Counted from the first letter of the stretch, positions 1 to 9,995 are shown. The stretch is DNA of 64,000 nucleotides from Bog-532 sp963775825 (GCA_963775825.1 CAVZKY010000069.1:11854-75853); one strand, 5' to 3'. Translations and numbers: made by a program. The notes: generated from the letters alone by a model not told the origin.

Positions 1-634
1 TCAAGAAGATCGCGATCGTGAGACCGGTGTCACCGATCCGGTTGACGATGAACGCCTTCTTGGCCGCGACCGCCGCGGACGGCTTGAATTGCCAGAACCC
101 GATCAGCAGGTAGGACGCCAGGCCGACGCCCTCCCAGCCGACGTACAGGACCAGGTAGTTGTCGGCCAGCACCAGCAGCAGCATTGACGCCAGGAACAGG
201 TTCATATAGCCGAAGAACCGCCGCCGGCCGGGGTCGTGAGCCATGTAGCCGATCGAGTAAATGTGGATGAGCGAGCCAACGCCGGTGATGAGCAGCACGA
301 ACGTGATCGACAGCGGGTCGATCTGCAGCGCGGCGTCCACGTGGAAGTCCCCCACCGGGATCCAGGTGAACATGTGCAGATCACGGCTGCGCGCGGCGGC
401 CGGGTAGCTGAGCAGCGCGAAGAACGCGATGATCCCGTAGACCAGCGACGCGATCGGCAAGAGGACGCCGAGCAGGGGCCCCCACCGGTCGGTACGGTGG
501 CCGCCGAAGATCAGCACCAGGGCGCCGAAAACCGGGAACGCCAGCAGCAGCCACGCGAAGCGCAGTGCGCCGACGGCGGGCACGGTGGTCATGGTCGCGG
601 CGATCGAGTGCACGCCAGCAGCCGAGCTGCTCAC
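1..634 (-). CDS. nuoL: NADH-quinone oxidoreductase subunit L, N-terminal part (cut by window edge)
   Basis: This is the antiporter-like membrane subunit of complex I, which pumps protons coupled to NADH oxidation with menaquinone. About 211 codons are visible and the gene runs off the left edge. Several hydrophobic helices are followed by the conserved stretch GYMNLFLASMLLLVLADNYL, then YVGWEGVGLASYLLIGFW and KKAFIVNRIGDTG, which is characteristic of NuoL. I chose a GTG start at 634 because AAGGGG lies 7 nt upstream; an in-frame ATG at 592 is the alternative. The start lies 13 nt after the nuoK stop, so the gene belongs to the nuo operon. Confidence 0.93.
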   Translation of the reverse strand, partial: MSSSAAGVHSIAATMTTVPAVGALRFAWLLLAFPVFGALVLIFGGHRTDRWGPLLGVLLPIASLVYGIIAFFALLSYPAAARSRDLHMFTWIPVGDFHVDAALQIDPLSITFVLLITGVGSLIHIYSIGYMAHDPGRRRFFGYMNLFLASMLLLVLADNYLVLYVGWEGVGLASYLLIGFWQFKPSAAVAAKKAFIVNRIGDTGLTIAIFL

Positions 635-647
635 CCCTCCACCCCTT

Positions 648-947
648 CTAGTTCTTCAGCAGGCTGGCGTCGTCCACCGACGTCGACCTGCGGGTCCGGA
701 ACATCGACATCAGGATCGCCAGGCCCACCACGACCTCCGCCGCGGCGACCACCATCACGAAGAACGCGATGACCTGGCCATCCAGGTTGCCGTGCATGCG
801 TGCGAACGCCACGAACGCCAGGTTGGCCGCGTTCAGCATCAGCTCGATGCACATGAACACGATGATGGCGTTGCGCCGTACCAGGACGCCGACGCCGCCG
901 ATGGCGAACAGGATGACCGACAGCGTGACATAGGCCGAAGGGCTCAT
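648..947 (-). CDS. nuoK: NADH-quinone oxidoreductase subunit K
   Basis: This is a small complex I membrane subunit (99 aa, usual length) with three predicted transmembrane helices. The two buried glutamates used in proton translocation are visible in CIELMLNAANLAF and VVAAAEVVVGLAI. The ATG start overlaps the nuoJ stop as ATGA, which implies translational coupling within the operon. Confidence 0.96.
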   Translation of the reverse strand: MSPSAYVTLSVILFAIGGVGVLVRRNAIIVFMCIELMLNAANLAFVAFARMHGNLDGQVIAFFVMVVAAAEVVVGLAILMSMFRTRRSTSVDDASLLKN

Positions 948-1840
948 GCGCCCGCCCCTCCCTGGCTCGAGGCCTCGACCGGCTCGCCGCGGTCCGGCAG
1001 GCCGTCCGGCGGGCCGTCCGGCTTCTCATCGCCCGGCTCGGCGCCGTCCTGGTCTTCCCGGTAGGCCAGCTCCGGCTCGGGCGGTACCGGCGGCAGCGCC
1101 GGGGTACCGTCATCGCCGATCTCGCGGCGGGCCAGCAGGGAACTCACCGAGAGCTCCGACGGGGAGCCGTCCGGCAGCAGGGCCGGCATGTCGACCGCGT
1201 TGTGCAGCGCGAACACGCCCGGGGACGGCAGCGGAGTGGGCCGCCCGCTGGCGACCCGCCGCTTGGCCAGGTCCCGCTGGGTCGGCTTGGGGCTGGTGCG
1301 CTCGCGGTGCGCCAGCACCATGGCCCCGAGTGCCGCGGTGATGAGCAGGGCGCTGGTGGCCTCGAAGGGGAACACGTACGTGGTGAAGATCAGCGTCGCG
1401 ATCCCCGTCAGGTTGCCGACTCCCCCGTTCGCCACCGACTGGGTAGCGGGCCCGAGGGCCGCGTGGCCGAGGCCGAGGATGAGCAGCACCACCAGGGCGA
1501 TCCCCGCGATGGCCGCCGCGAGCCGCTGACCGCGGATCGTCTCCACCAGCGACTCGCGCGAACTCACGCCGATCAGCATCATGACGAACAGGAACAGCAT
1601 GAGCACCGCGCCGGTGTAGACGATGACCTGGACGAACGCCAGGAACGGTGCGCCTTGCATGGCGTAGAACACGGCCAGGGACAGCATGATCGTGGCCAGG
1701 TATACCGCGCAGTGCACCGCGCGCCGGGCCAGCACCATCCCGCAGGCGGACCCGACAGAGACCACGGCGAGCAGCCAGAAGATGACCGACTGGGTGGTGG
1801 CGGCGGCCGTGGAGCCGGCGCTGGCCAGGACATTGGTCAC
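944..1840 (-). CDS. nuoJ: NADH-quinone oxidoreductase subunit J
   Basis: This is the complex I membrane subunit with five predicted helices in roughly the first 180 residues, including VQVIVYTGAVLMLFLFVMML, the family signature. The remaining ~110 residues form a proline- and acid-rich cytoplasmic tail, so the protein (298 aa) is longer than the ~170-200 aa proteobacterial form; long tails are common in actinobacteria. The GTG start overlaps the nuoI stop (GTGA), and its own stop overlaps nuoK. Confidence 0.94.
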   Translation of the reverse strand: MTNVLASAGSTAAATTQSVIFWLLAVVSVGSACGMVLARRAVHCAVYLATIMLSLAVFYAMQGAPFLAFVQVIVYTGAVLMLFLFVMMLIGVSSRESLVETIRGQRLAAAIAGIALVVLLILGLGHAALGPATQSVANGGVGNLTGIATLIFTTYVFPFEATSALLITAALGAMVLAHRERTSPKPTQRDLAKRRVASGRPTPLPSPGVFALHNAVDMPALLPDGSPSELSVSSLLARREIGDDGTPALPPVPPEPELAYREDQDGAEPGDEKPDGPPDGLPDRGEPVEASSQGGAGA

Positions 1841-2568
1841 TGTTCCGCACCGTCCGCTCTGGTCTCTTCGGCCGTACCGGAGGGGGCCGCGCTCGTGGGG
1901 GATTCCCTGAAGGCCGCATCGGCGGGGGGCGGGCTGGACGGAGCGGCGAGCGGGGTTTCGCCGCGGCCGACCTCCGCGGCCTCGCCCGCCGCCTGCCCGC
2001 CCGGATCCGCGGGCGCGGTCAGCGGCGCCTCGGATGCGGGTACCGGGTCGCCGGTGCCCGCGATACCGGCCGCGCCGAGCAGGTAGTAGTCCTTCTCGTC
2101 AGCACCGAGCCGCATCGGGTGCGGCGGGGCTTCCATCCCGACCTGCAGCGGCGCCAGCAACTGCTCCTTGGTCCAGATCAGGTTCTCGCGGCTGTCGTCG
2201 GCCAGCTCGTACTCGTTGGTCATCGTCAGCGCGCGGGTCGGGCACGCCTCGATGCACAGGCCGCACAGGATGCAGCGCAGGTAGTTGATCTGGTAGACGT
2301 GCCCGTACCGCTCGCCGGGGGAATAGCGGCCGTCGACCGTGTTGTCGCGTCCCTCGACGTAGATCGCGTCGGCCGGGCAGGCCCAGGCGCACAGCTCACA
2401 GCCGATGCACTTCTCCAGCCCGTCGGGCCAGCGGTTGAGCTGATGGTGCCCGTGGAAACGCGGCGCGGTCGGCCGCCTTTCCTCGGGGTACTGCACGGTG
2501 TCGACCTTCCGGAACATCTCGTGGAAGGTGACCCCGAACCCCTTGATGGGGTTGAGGAAGTCAAGCAC
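1837..2568 (-). CDS. nuoI: NADH-quinone oxidoreductase subunit I (2x[4Fe-4S] ferredoxin-like)
   Basis: This peripheral-arm subunit carries clusters N6a and N6b towards the quinone site. Two CxxCxxCxxxCP motifs are visible, CIGCELCAWACP and CILCGLCIEACP. I chose the GTG at 2568 (protein begins VLDFLNPIKGFG) because AAGGAGG lies 6 nt upstream and the start overlaps the nuoH stop by 8 nt; an upstream ATG at 2604 would lie inside nuoH and has no such site. At 243 aa it has a ~60-residue alanine/proline-rich C-terminal extension beyond the ferredoxin core. Confidence 0.95.
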   Translation of the reverse strand: MLDFLNPIKGFGVTFHEMFRKVDTVQYPEERRPTAPRFHGHHQLNRWPDGLEKCIGCELCAWACPADAIYVEGRDNTVDGRYSPGERYGHVYQINYLRCILCGLCIEACPTRALTMTNEYELADDSRENLIWTKEQLLAPLQVGMEAPPHPMRLGADEKDYYLLGAAGIAGTGDPVPASEAPLTAPADPGGQAAGEAAEVGRGETPLAAPSSPPPADAAFRESPTSAAPSGTAEETRADGAEQ

Positions 2569-3962
2569 CGGTGACCTCCTTGGTGCCGTTGGCGTCAGCC
2601 GCACCGGTCAACGTGCCCGCCGGGGCGGCCTCGGCCGCGCCAGCCGGGTCGGTGACCCCGATGCCGTGGTAGTGGGGCAGGTCGAGCGGCGGGACCCGGT
2701 AGGTCACCCGGCCGCTACGGGCCAGCGCCGGGCCAGCGCCCGGCTCGGACTCGGCCTCCAGCGTCGCCGAGTCGGCCTCGGCCCCGCGTGAGGCACGCCG
2801 TTCCGCGGCGATATCCCACGACACGGCGATGACGATGATGATGGCGAGCACCACGCCGCCGACGACGTAGACCGCCGTGCTGTGCGTGTCGTAGCGCCAG
2901 GCGCGGACGGTGGCGATGAGCAGCAGCCAGACGATGGCGACCGGGATCAGCACCTTCCAGCCGAGCGACATGAGCTGGTCGTAGCGGACCCGGGGCAGCG
3001 ACCCGCGCAGCCAGATGAAGCCGAACTCGAACAGCGCGACCTTGATCAGGAACCAGATGATCGGGTACCAGCCGCTGTTGGCGCCCGACCACAGGGACAG
3101 TGGCCAGGGCGCCCGCCAGCCGCCGAGGAACAGCGTGGTCGCGAGCGCGGAGACGGTCAGCATGTTGACGTACTCCGCCAGGTACATCAGCACGAACCGC
3201 ATCGAGGAGTACTCGGTGTGGTACCCGCCGACCAGCTCACCCTCGCCCTCGGGCAGGTCGAACGGCAGCCGGTTGGTCTCCCCGACCATGCAGATGACGT
3301 AGATCAGGAACGACGGGAGCAGCTCCCACACGTACCAGCCGTGCTCCTGCGCGGTGACGATGCCGGTGGTGGACAGCGTGCCCGCGTAGAGGAACACGGC
3401 CACGAAGGCCAGGGCCATGGCGATCTCGTAGCTGATCACCTGGGCGGACGAGCGCAGGCCGCCGAGCAGCGAGTACGGCGACTCCGCCGACCAGCCCGCG
3501 AGCACGATGCCGTAGACCGCGATCGAGCTCATGGCCAGCACCAGCAGGACCGCGACCGGGAAGTCGGTGAGCTGCAGCGGCGTGCGCACCCCGAAGATCG
3601 ACACTATCGGGCCGACCGGGATGATCGCGAAGCTGATGAACGCGGGCACCGCGGCCAGGATCGGGGCCAGGGCGAACAGGAACTTGTCCACCTGCCGCGG
3701 CACGATGTCTTCCTTCAGCGGCAGCTTGAGCGCGTCGGCGACCGGCTGAAGCAGCCCGAACGGGCCCCACCGGTTGGGGCCCGGCCGGCTTCTGCATGCG
3801 GCCGATGACCCGCCGCTCGGCCCAGATCATGAGGATCTGGAACAGCAGCAGGAACAGGAAGATAACGACCACCTTGATGGCGATGATCCACCAGACCAAG
3901 GGGTAGAAGCTCGCCAGCGTGGGGTCCGCCGCGGACACCGCGCCCGCAGCCAGGTTGCTCAT
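2561..3962 (-). CDS. nuoH: NADH-quinone oxidoreductase subunit H, frameshifted in this sequence
   Basis: This is the membrane subunit that forms the quinone-binding chamber with NuoB and NuoD. The N-terminal part (from ATG at 3962, MSNLAAGAVS) and the rest lie in different frames. The first frame gives ERRVIGRMQKPAGP and then degenerates; the second continues with VDKFLFALAPILAAVPAF and VGETNRLPFDLPEGEGELV, the family signature. Removing one C from the GGGCCCC run near 3777-3784 restores NRWGPFGLLQPVADALK. The joined protein is about 466 aa with a ~100-residue C-terminal tail. ATGA overlap with the nuoG stop and an intact operon around it argue for a sequence error rather than a dead gene. 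Confidence 0.9.
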
Positions 3963-6475
3963 TCGGGGCTCCTCAGCGTGACCCGGGTGCCGTGGCCGGC
4001 CCCCAGCTGCGCGCGGACGGCGCAGCCGACGGAGTTGGTGGGCAGCCACACCACCCGGTCGGGCATGTCGGTCACCTCAGCGGGAAGTGTGCACGAGCCG
4101 CGTTCGGTGGCCACGGTGACCTTATCGCCGTCGGCTACACCGGCTTCGGCCGCGGTCCCCGGTGACATCCGCGCCGTGGCCGGCCGGGCCGTGCCGGCCA
4201 GGTACGGCTCCCCGTCCTGCATCCGCCCGTCGTCGAGCAGCAGGTGCCAGGTGGCCAGCGCGGCCTCCCCGGACCCGGCCGCGTCCTGCGGCTCGGCTGG
4301 GACGGTGGGGGCGGCCTGCCGGGCGCCGCGCCAGGTGCCGATGCGGGCGATCTCGGCCCGCGCGGCCTCGGCTTCGGGCAGGCCGAGGTGGACGTCCATC
4401 TCGTCGGCGATCTCGCCCAGCACGTACAGGTCGGACCGGATGCCGGGTACCGGCAGGGCCGGGCCGAACGTGCCGCCGCGGCCCTCCCAGTTGACGAACG
4501 TGCCCGGCTTCTCGACCACGGCCGCGACCGGCAGGACCACATCCGCCCGGTCCGTGACCGCGCTGACCCGCAGCTCGAGGCTGACGATGAACGGTGTCAC
4601 CGCCAGCGCGGCCAGCGCGGCAGCCGGGTCGGGCAGGTCGGCGGGGTCGACCCCGGCGACGACGAGGGCGCCGAGCTCACCGGCGGCCGCGGCGGCGAGG
4701 ATGCCAGCGGTGTCACGGCCGGGCTCCGACGGCAGGGACGCGACGCCCCAGGCCCGCGCGACCTCCATGCGGGCGTCGGTGTCCGTGACCGGCCGGCCGA
4801 CCGGAAGCAGGCCAGGCATCGCTCCGGCCTCGATCGCGCCGCGCTCACCCGCGCGGCGCGGGATCCAGGCGAGCCGTGCGCCGGTCGTCTCGGCCAGCCC
4901 GGCCGCGGCCGACAGCGCACCCGGGACCTCCGCCAGCCGCTCGCCGACCAGGATGATGGCCCCGGGCGCGGCCAGGGCCCCGGCCGCCGACTTCCACCGC
5001 ACGGCTTCCGCCGCGGCGGCGGCGCCCAGCGGGGCCGCGGCCGGCCGGGCCGGGCCGGCGTCGCCGCCGCCCAGGCGGCCGATGGCCCGCGCTTCCTCGC
5101 CCGGGACGGTGGCGAGCAGGTCGCCGGACAGCTTGGCGAGCCCGCGGGTCGCGAACGGCGCGATCGCGAAGACCCGCAGGTTGTACTTGCGGACCGCCTT
5201 CCGCAGCCGCAGGAAGACGATGGGCGACTCGTCCTCGGGCTCGAACCCGGCCAGCAGCACGGCCGGGGCGTGCTCAAGGTCGTCGTAGCTGACCTGAATG
5301 CCTTGCCCGGCGACCCCGGCGGCCAGGAAGTCGGCCTCCTCGGCCGAGAGCGGGCGGGCCCGCATGTCGACGTCATTGGTGCCGAGCGCGACCCGGGCGA
5401 ACTTGGCGTAGGCGTAGGCGTCTTCCAGCGTGAGCCGGCCACCGGTCAGCACCGCGGCGCCGTGCGGGCCCTGCGGCCGCAGGCCGGCCGGGGTGTCCGT
5501 GACACAGGCGGCTTGCAGGCCGCGCGCCGCGGCCCGGATCGCCTGCGGCCAGGACGCGGGGACCAGCACGCCGTCGGAGTTGCGCACCAGCGGGGTGGTC
5601 AGCCGGTCGGACTCGGCGGCGTAGGTGAACGCCCACCGGCCCTTGTCGCAATTCCACTCCTCGTTGACCTGCGGGTCGTCGGCGGCCAGGCGCCGCATGA
5701 CCCGGCCGCGGCGGTGGTCGGTGCGCTGCCGGCAGCCGGCCGCGCAGTGCTCGCAGACGCCGCTGGTCGAAACCAGGTCGAAGGGGCGGGACCGGAACCG
5801 GTACGCCGCGCCCGTGAGCGCGCCCACCGGGCAGATCTGCACGGTATTGCCGGAGAAGTAGGAGTTGAACGGGTCACCCTCGGCGGTGCTGATCATCTGA
5901 CTGGGCCCGCGGTCGACGAACTCGATGAACGCGTCGCCGGCGATCTCCTCGGAGAACCGCGTGCACCGGGTGCACGAGATGCAGCGTTCCCGGTCCAGCA
6001 GCACCTCGGAGGAGATCGCGACCGGCTTGGGGAACGTCCGCTTGGGCTCGGTGAACCGGGTCTCGCCCTGGCCGGCGGTCATGGCCTGGTTCTGCAGCGG
6101 GCACTCGCCGCCCTTGTCGCACATCGGGCAGTCCAGCGGGTGGTTGACCAGCAGCAGCTCCATCACGCCCCGCTGCGCCTTCTCCGCCACCGGCGAGCTG
6201 AGCTGGGTGCGGACCACCATGCCACCGGTGCACACCGTGGTGCAGGAGGCCATCGGCTTGCGCTGGCCTTCCACGTCGACCAGGCACTGGCGGCAGGCGC
6301 CGATCGGATCGAGCAGCGGATGATCGCAGAACCGGGGGATCTGGATGCCGAGCAGCTCGGCGGCCCGGATCACCAGGGTCCCCTTCGGCACGGCGATCTC
6401 GAAGCCGTCGATGGTGACCGACACGGTGTCGACGGGCGCGGGTGAGCCGGGCCCGCTGGTTGCCTGAACGGTCAT
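3959..6475 (-). CDS. nuoG: NADH-quinone oxidoreductase subunit G
   Basis: This large iron-sulfur subunit of the complex I hydrophilic arm is 838 aa. The N-terminal [2Fe-2S] domain has CDHPLLDPIGACRQC, followed by HPLDCPMCDKGGECPL and CISCTRC cluster ligands. A further CEHCAAGC plus a downstream NCDKGRW cysteine matches the extra N7 cluster motif found in a subset of bacteria. A molybdopterin-oxidoreductase-like region follows without visible cofactor ligands. I start at ATG 6475 (MTVQATSG), 4 nt after the nuoF stop; ~95 residues of upstream open frame are the shadow of nuoF. Confidence 0.95.
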   Translation of the reverse strand: MTVQATSGPGSPAPVDTVSVTIDGFEIAVPKGTLVIRAAELLGIQIPRFCDHPLLDPIGACRQCLVDVEGQRKPMASCTTVCTGGMVVRTQLSSPVAEKAQRGVMELLLVNHPLDCPMCDKGGECPLQNQAMTAGQGETRFTEPKRTFPKPVAISSEVLLDRERCISCTRCTRFSEEIAGDAFIEFVDRGPSQMISTAEGDPFNSYFSGNTVQICPVGALTGAAYRFRSRPFDLVSTSGVCEHCAAGCRQRTDHRRGRVMRRLAADDPQVNEEWNCDKGRWAFTYAAESDRLTTPLVRNSDGVLVPASWPQAIRAAARGLQAACVTDTPAGLRPQGPHGAAVLTGGRLTLEDAYAYAKFARVALGTNDVDMRARPLSAEEADFLAAGVAGQGIQVSYDDLEHAPAVLLAGFEPEDESPIVFLRLRKAVRKYNLRVFAIAPFATRGLAKLSGDLLATVPGEEARAIGRLGGGDAGPARPAAAPLGAAAAAEAVRWKSAAGALAAPGAIILVGERLAEVPGALSAAAGLAETTGARLAWIPRRAGERGAIEAGAMPGLLPVGRPVTDTDARMEVARAWGVASLPSEPGRDTAGILAAAAAGELGALVVAGVDPADLPDPAAALAALAVTPFIVSLELRVSAVTDRADVVLPVAAVVEKPGTFVNWEGRGGTFGPALPVPGIRSDLYVLGEIADEMDVHLGLPEAEAARAEIARIGTWRGARQAAPTVPAEPQDAAGSGEAALATWHLLLDDGRMQDGEPYLAGTARPATARMSPGTAAEAGVADGDKVTVATERGSCTLPAEVTDMPDRVVWLPTNSVGCAVRAQLGAGHGTRVTLRSPE

Positions 6476-6479
6476 TGCT

Positions 6480-7808
6480 CTACCGGCCTCCGCCCAGGGC
6501 GTGCGCTGGGCCGCTCGAATCGAACAGGGTCGAGGCGGCGGGGTCGAACGGGCAGCCGCCGCGCTTCTGGTGCTCGATGTACTCGTCCCGGAAGTACTGG
6601 ATCGATGAGGTGATCGGGCTGGTCGCGCCGTCCCCCAGGGCGCAGAACGCGCGGCCCAGGATGTTGTCGCAGATATCCAGCAGCTTGTCCAGGTCCTCAT
6701 CGGTGCCCTGGCCGTGCTGCAGCCGGTCCAGGACGCGCACCATCCAGTACGTGCCCTCACGGCACGGGGTGCACTTGCCGCACGATTCGTGCTGGTAGAA
6801 CTCCGTCCAGCGGAGCACGGCCCGCACCACGCAGGTGGTGTCGTCGAAGATCTGCAGGGCCCGGGTGCCCAGCTGAGACCCGGCGGCCATCACCGACTCG
6901 AAGTCCAGCGGCACGTCCAGGTGCTCGTCGGTGAGCAGCGGCACCGAAGAGCCGCCGGGGGTCCAGAACTTCAGCCGGTGCCCGGCCCGTACTCCGCCGG
7001 CCAGATCGAGCAGCTCGCGCAGGGTGGTGCCGAGCGGCGCCTCGAACTGGCCGGGCGTGGTGACGTGCCCGGACAGCGAGAAGATGCCGTAGCCCGTGGA
7101 TTTCTCGGTGCCGAGGTCCGCGAACCAGTCGCCGCCGTTGAGCAGGATGGATGGCACGCTGGCGATCGACTCGACGTTGTTGACCACGGTCGGGCAGGCG
7201 TACAGGCCCGCGATGGCCGGGAACGGCGGCTTGAGCCGGGGCAGGCCGCGGTATCCCTCCAGCGAGTCGAGCAGCGCCGTCTCCTCGCCGCAGATGTAGG
7301 CGCCGGCGCCGCAGTGCAGCACGATCTCGAGGTCGTAGCCGGAGTTGAGGATGTCCCGGCCGGCGTACCCGGCCTCGTAGGCCTCGGCGAGCGCCAGCTG
7401 CAGCCGCCGGACCACGTGCAGGACCTCGCCCCGCACGTAGATGAAGGCCTGGCTGCACCGGATCGCATAGGAAGCGATGATGGCGCCCTCGATCAAGGCG
7501 TGCGGGTTGGCCATCATCAGCGGGGTGTCCTTGCAGGTGCCCGGCTCGGACTCGTCCGCGTTGACCACCAGGTAGTGCGGCTTACCGTCGCCCTGCGGGA
7601 TGAAAGCCCACTTGCTGCCGGTCGGGAACCCGGCCCCGCCACGGCCGCGCAGGCTGGATTCCTTGACCTGGGCGATGACGTCGTCCGGGGGCATGGCCAG
7701 CGCCTTGGCCAGGGCCTGATAGCCACCCGTCCGCCGGTACCCGGCGAGCAGGAAACTGTCCGGCTCGTCCCAGTGCGCGGTGAGCACCGGTGTCAGCGTG
7801 TCGGTCAA
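6480..7808 (-). CDS. nuoF: NADH-quinone oxidoreductase subunit F (NADH/FMN-binding)
   Basis: This 442-aa subunit binds NADH, FMN and cluster N3, and is the electron entry point of complex I. GRGGAGFPTGSKW (FMN/NADH site), the glycine-rich GAGAYICGEETALL and the [4Fe-4S] ligands ESCGKCTPCREG are all present. The start is TTG at 7808, supported by AAGGGAG 7 nt upstream and a TTGA overlap with the nuoE stop. Confidence 0.96.
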   Translation of the reverse strand: MTDTLTPVLTAHWDEPDSFLLAGYRRTGGYQALAKALAMPPDDVIAQVKESSLRGRGGAGFPTGSKWAFIPQGDGKPHYLVVNADESEPGTCKDTPLMMANPHALIEGAIIASYAIRCSQAFIYVRGEVLHVVRRLQLALAEAYEAGYAGRDILNSGYDLEIVLHCGAGAYICGEETALLDSLEGYRGLPRLKPPFPAIAGLYACPTVVNNVESIASVPSILLNGGDWFADLGTEKSTGYGIFSLSGHVTTPGQFEAPLGTTLRELLDLAGGVRAGHRLKFWTPGGSSVPLLTDEHLDVPLDFESVMAAGSQLGTRALQIFDDTTCVVRAVLRWTEFYQHESCGKCTPCREGTYWMVRVLDRLQHGQGTDEDLDKLLDICDNILGRAFCALGDGATSPITSSIQYFRDEYIEHQKRGGCPFDPAASTLFDSSGPAHALGGGR

Positions 7809-8545
7809 CGCGACGCTCCCTTGGTGGCAGTGCTGTTCGGCTTGTCCGGGCCGCCCGATGCGCCGGGCCCGGTGGAGACTCCGGGCCGATCGGGCTCCGG
7901 CGCCGTCCAGCCCTGCTCTTTGGCGATCCTCAGTCCTACCAGGCTGGCGGGGCCGGCGGCGGGCCCCTCGGCGGCCTGGCCGTCACCGAACCCGGCCAGG
8001 ATGCGGGATGCCTGCCGCCAGGTGCACAGCCGGCCCGGCCCGCGGGTCGGGATGACGGGGCGGCCGGCCCGCAGGTTGTCCACCAACGCGATCGCGGACT
8101 CCGGCGTCTGGTTGTCGAAGAACTCCCAGTTGACCATCACGACGGGGGCGTAGTCGCAGGCCGCGTTGCACTCCACGTGCTCTACGCTGACCTTGCCGTC
8201 GCTGGTCGGCTCGTCGGGGACCACGCCGAGGTGCTCCTCCAGCGTGGCCAGGATCTGGTCACCGCCCATGATCGCGCACAGCGTGTTCGTGCACACGCCG
8301 ACGTGGTACTCACCGACCGGGGCCCGCTTGTACAAGGTGTAGAAGCTCGCCACCGCGGTGACTTCGGTCTGGGTGAGACCGAGCCGGGCGGCGCAGAAGT
8401 TGATCGCGTCGTCGGAGACGAAGCCCGCTTCGGACTGCAGCAGGTGCAGCAGCGGCATAAGGGCCGAACGCGGACGCGGGTAGCGGCTGATGATCGCCAC
8501 CACGTCGGGTTCCAGGCGCGCCAGCGCCTCATCGCTGAAAGCCAT
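7805..8545 (-). CDS. nuoE: NADH-quinone oxidoreductase subunit E
   Basis: This is the thioredoxin-fold [2Fe-2S] subunit (cluster N1a) that partners NuoF. Cluster ligands are visible in CTNTLC and VECNAACDYAP. The ~160-residue core is followed by an ~80-residue alanine/glycine/proline tail, which is common in actinobacterial NuoE, giving 246 aa. It starts with ATG at 8545, 82 nt after the nuoD stop; this is the only gap of any size inside the nuo operon. Confidence 0.95.
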   Translation of the reverse strand: MAFSDEALARLEPDVVAIISRYPRPRSALMPLLHLLQSEAGFVSDDAINFCAARLGLTQTEVTAVASFYTLYKRAPVGEYHVGVCTNTLCAIMGGDQILATLEEHLGVVPDEPTSDGKVSVEHVECNAACDYAPVVMVNWEFFDNQTPESAIALVDNLRAGRPVIPTRGPGRLCTWRQASRILAGFGDGQAAEGPAAGPASLVGLRIAKEQGWTAPEPDRPGVSTGPGASGGPDKPNSTATKGASR

Positions 8546-8627
8546 TACCGGTCTGCTCCTCCGGGTCGCAGCGGGAGGGCAGCGTCGATGCGATAATGCC
8601 GTAGCCCCCCGGGGCCGGACGACTGGC

Positions 8628-9995
8628 TCATCTGTCTATCCCTCCGAGGACGGGATCGATGCTGGCGATCGCCGGGATCACGTCGGCGAGCAGCGCGCCT
8701 TCGCAGAGCACGGCCATCGCCTGCATGTGGTGGAACGACGGGTCCCGCATGTGGACCCGGTAGGGCCGGGTCCCGCCGTCGCTGACCACGTGGCAGCCCA
8801 GCTCGCCCTTGGGCGACTCGATCGGCACGTACGCCTGGCCGGCGGGCACCCGGAAGCCCTCGGTGACCAGCTTGAAGTGGTGGATCAGTGCCTCCATGGA
8901 CTGGCCCATGATGTGCGCGATGTGCTCCGGTGACGGTCCCAACCCGTCCGGGCCGAGCGACAGCCGGGCGGGCCAGCCGATCTTCGCGTCCTGGATCATC
9001 ACCGGGTCATCGGCGGGCCGGGTCCCGGCCAGCCGGTCGACGCACTGCTCGATGATCCGCAGCGACTGGTCGACCTCATCCATCCGGATCCGGTACCGGC
9101 CGTAGGTGTCGCAGGTGGTCATGGTGGGCACGTCGAACTCGTACGTCTCGTACCCGCAGTAGGGCTGGCTCTTGCGCAGGTCCCATGGCAGCCCGGCGCT
9201 GCGCAGAATCGGCCCGGTGATGGCCAGGGCCGTGCAGCCTTCCAGGTCGAGGTAGGCCACGCCCTTGGTCCGGCCGGTGAAGACCGGGTTGGAGTCCATC
9301 AGCGCACGCAGCTGACCGGTCCAGGTCGGCCCGTGGCGCAGGAACTCGCGGATCTTCTCCAGCGCGCCGGGCGGCAGGTCCTGGGCCACGCCGCCGGGCC
9401 GGATGTAGGCGTGGTTCATCCGAAGGCCGGTGATCAGCTCCATCAGGTCGAGCTGGTACTCCCGCATCCGAACGGCCTGCATGTAGATCGTGCTCGCGCC
9501 CAGCTCCAGGCCAAACGGCCCGAGGCCGCCGAGGTGCGAGCCGATCCGGTTAAGCTCCATCATCAGCACCCGGATGATGTTCGCCCGGTCCGGGATCCGG
9601 TCCTCGATGCCGAGCAGCCGCTCCACGGCCAGGCAGTACGACGTCTCGTTGAAGATCGGCATCAGGTAGTCCGCCCGGGTGCAGAACGTGACGCCCTGCG
9701 TCCAGGTGCGGTACTCCATGTTCTTCTCGATGCCGGTGTGCAGGTAGCCGATACCGACGCGGCACTCGGTGACGGTCTCGCCGTCCAGGGTCAGGATGAG
9801 CCGAAGCACGCCGTGCGTGGACGGGTGCTGGGGGCCCATGTTGATGACCATGTGACCGGTGCCCGGCGTGTCAGCGGCCTGGTCCGCGGCCGCGACCAGC
9901 TGGTCCCAGTCCTGGCCGGAGACGGTGTAGACACGGCCCTCGGCGGTGCCGTCATCGAGGCCGCCGGCCCGCGGCGGCGCGGAATGGCTGGTCAT
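8628..9995 (-). CDS. nuoD: NADH-quinone oxidoreductase subunit D
   Basis: This 49-kDa-type subunit (455 aa) forms the quinone site with NuoB and NuoH and descends from [NiFe] hydrogenase large subunits. NMGPQHPSTHGVLR, the invariant family motif, is present near residue 52, and ESPKGELGCHVVSDGG lies in the C-terminal part. It overlaps nuoC by 4 nt (ATGA). Confidence 0.97.
   Translation of the reverse strand: MTSHSAPPRAGGLDDGTAEGRVYTVSGQDWDQLVAAADQAADTPGTGHMVINMGPQHPSTHGVLRLILTLDGETVTECRVGIGYLHTGIEKNMEYRTWTQGVTFCTRADYLMPIFNETSYCLAVERLLGIEDRIPDRANIIRVLMMELNRIGSHLGGLGPFGLELGASTIYMQAVRMREYQLDLMELITGLRMNHAYIRPGGVAQDLPPGALEKIREFLRHGPTWTGQLRALMDSNPVFTGRTKGVAYLDLEGCTALAITGPILRSAGLPWDLRKSQPYCGYETYEFDVPTMTTCDTYGRYRIRMDEVDQSLRIIEQCVDRLAGTRPADDPVMIQDAKIGWPARLSLGPDGLGPSPEHIAHIMGQSMEALIHHFKLVTEGFRVPAGQAYVPIESPKGELGCHVVSDGGTRPYRVHMRDPSFHHMQAMAVLCEGALLADVIPAIASIDPVLGGIDR

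Noticed and set aside
4244..6445. 733-codon plus-strand open frame opposite nuoG
   Set aside because: It mirrors nuoG; composition is Arg/Gly/Asp-rich with no domains, as expected for antisense frames in high-GC DNA.
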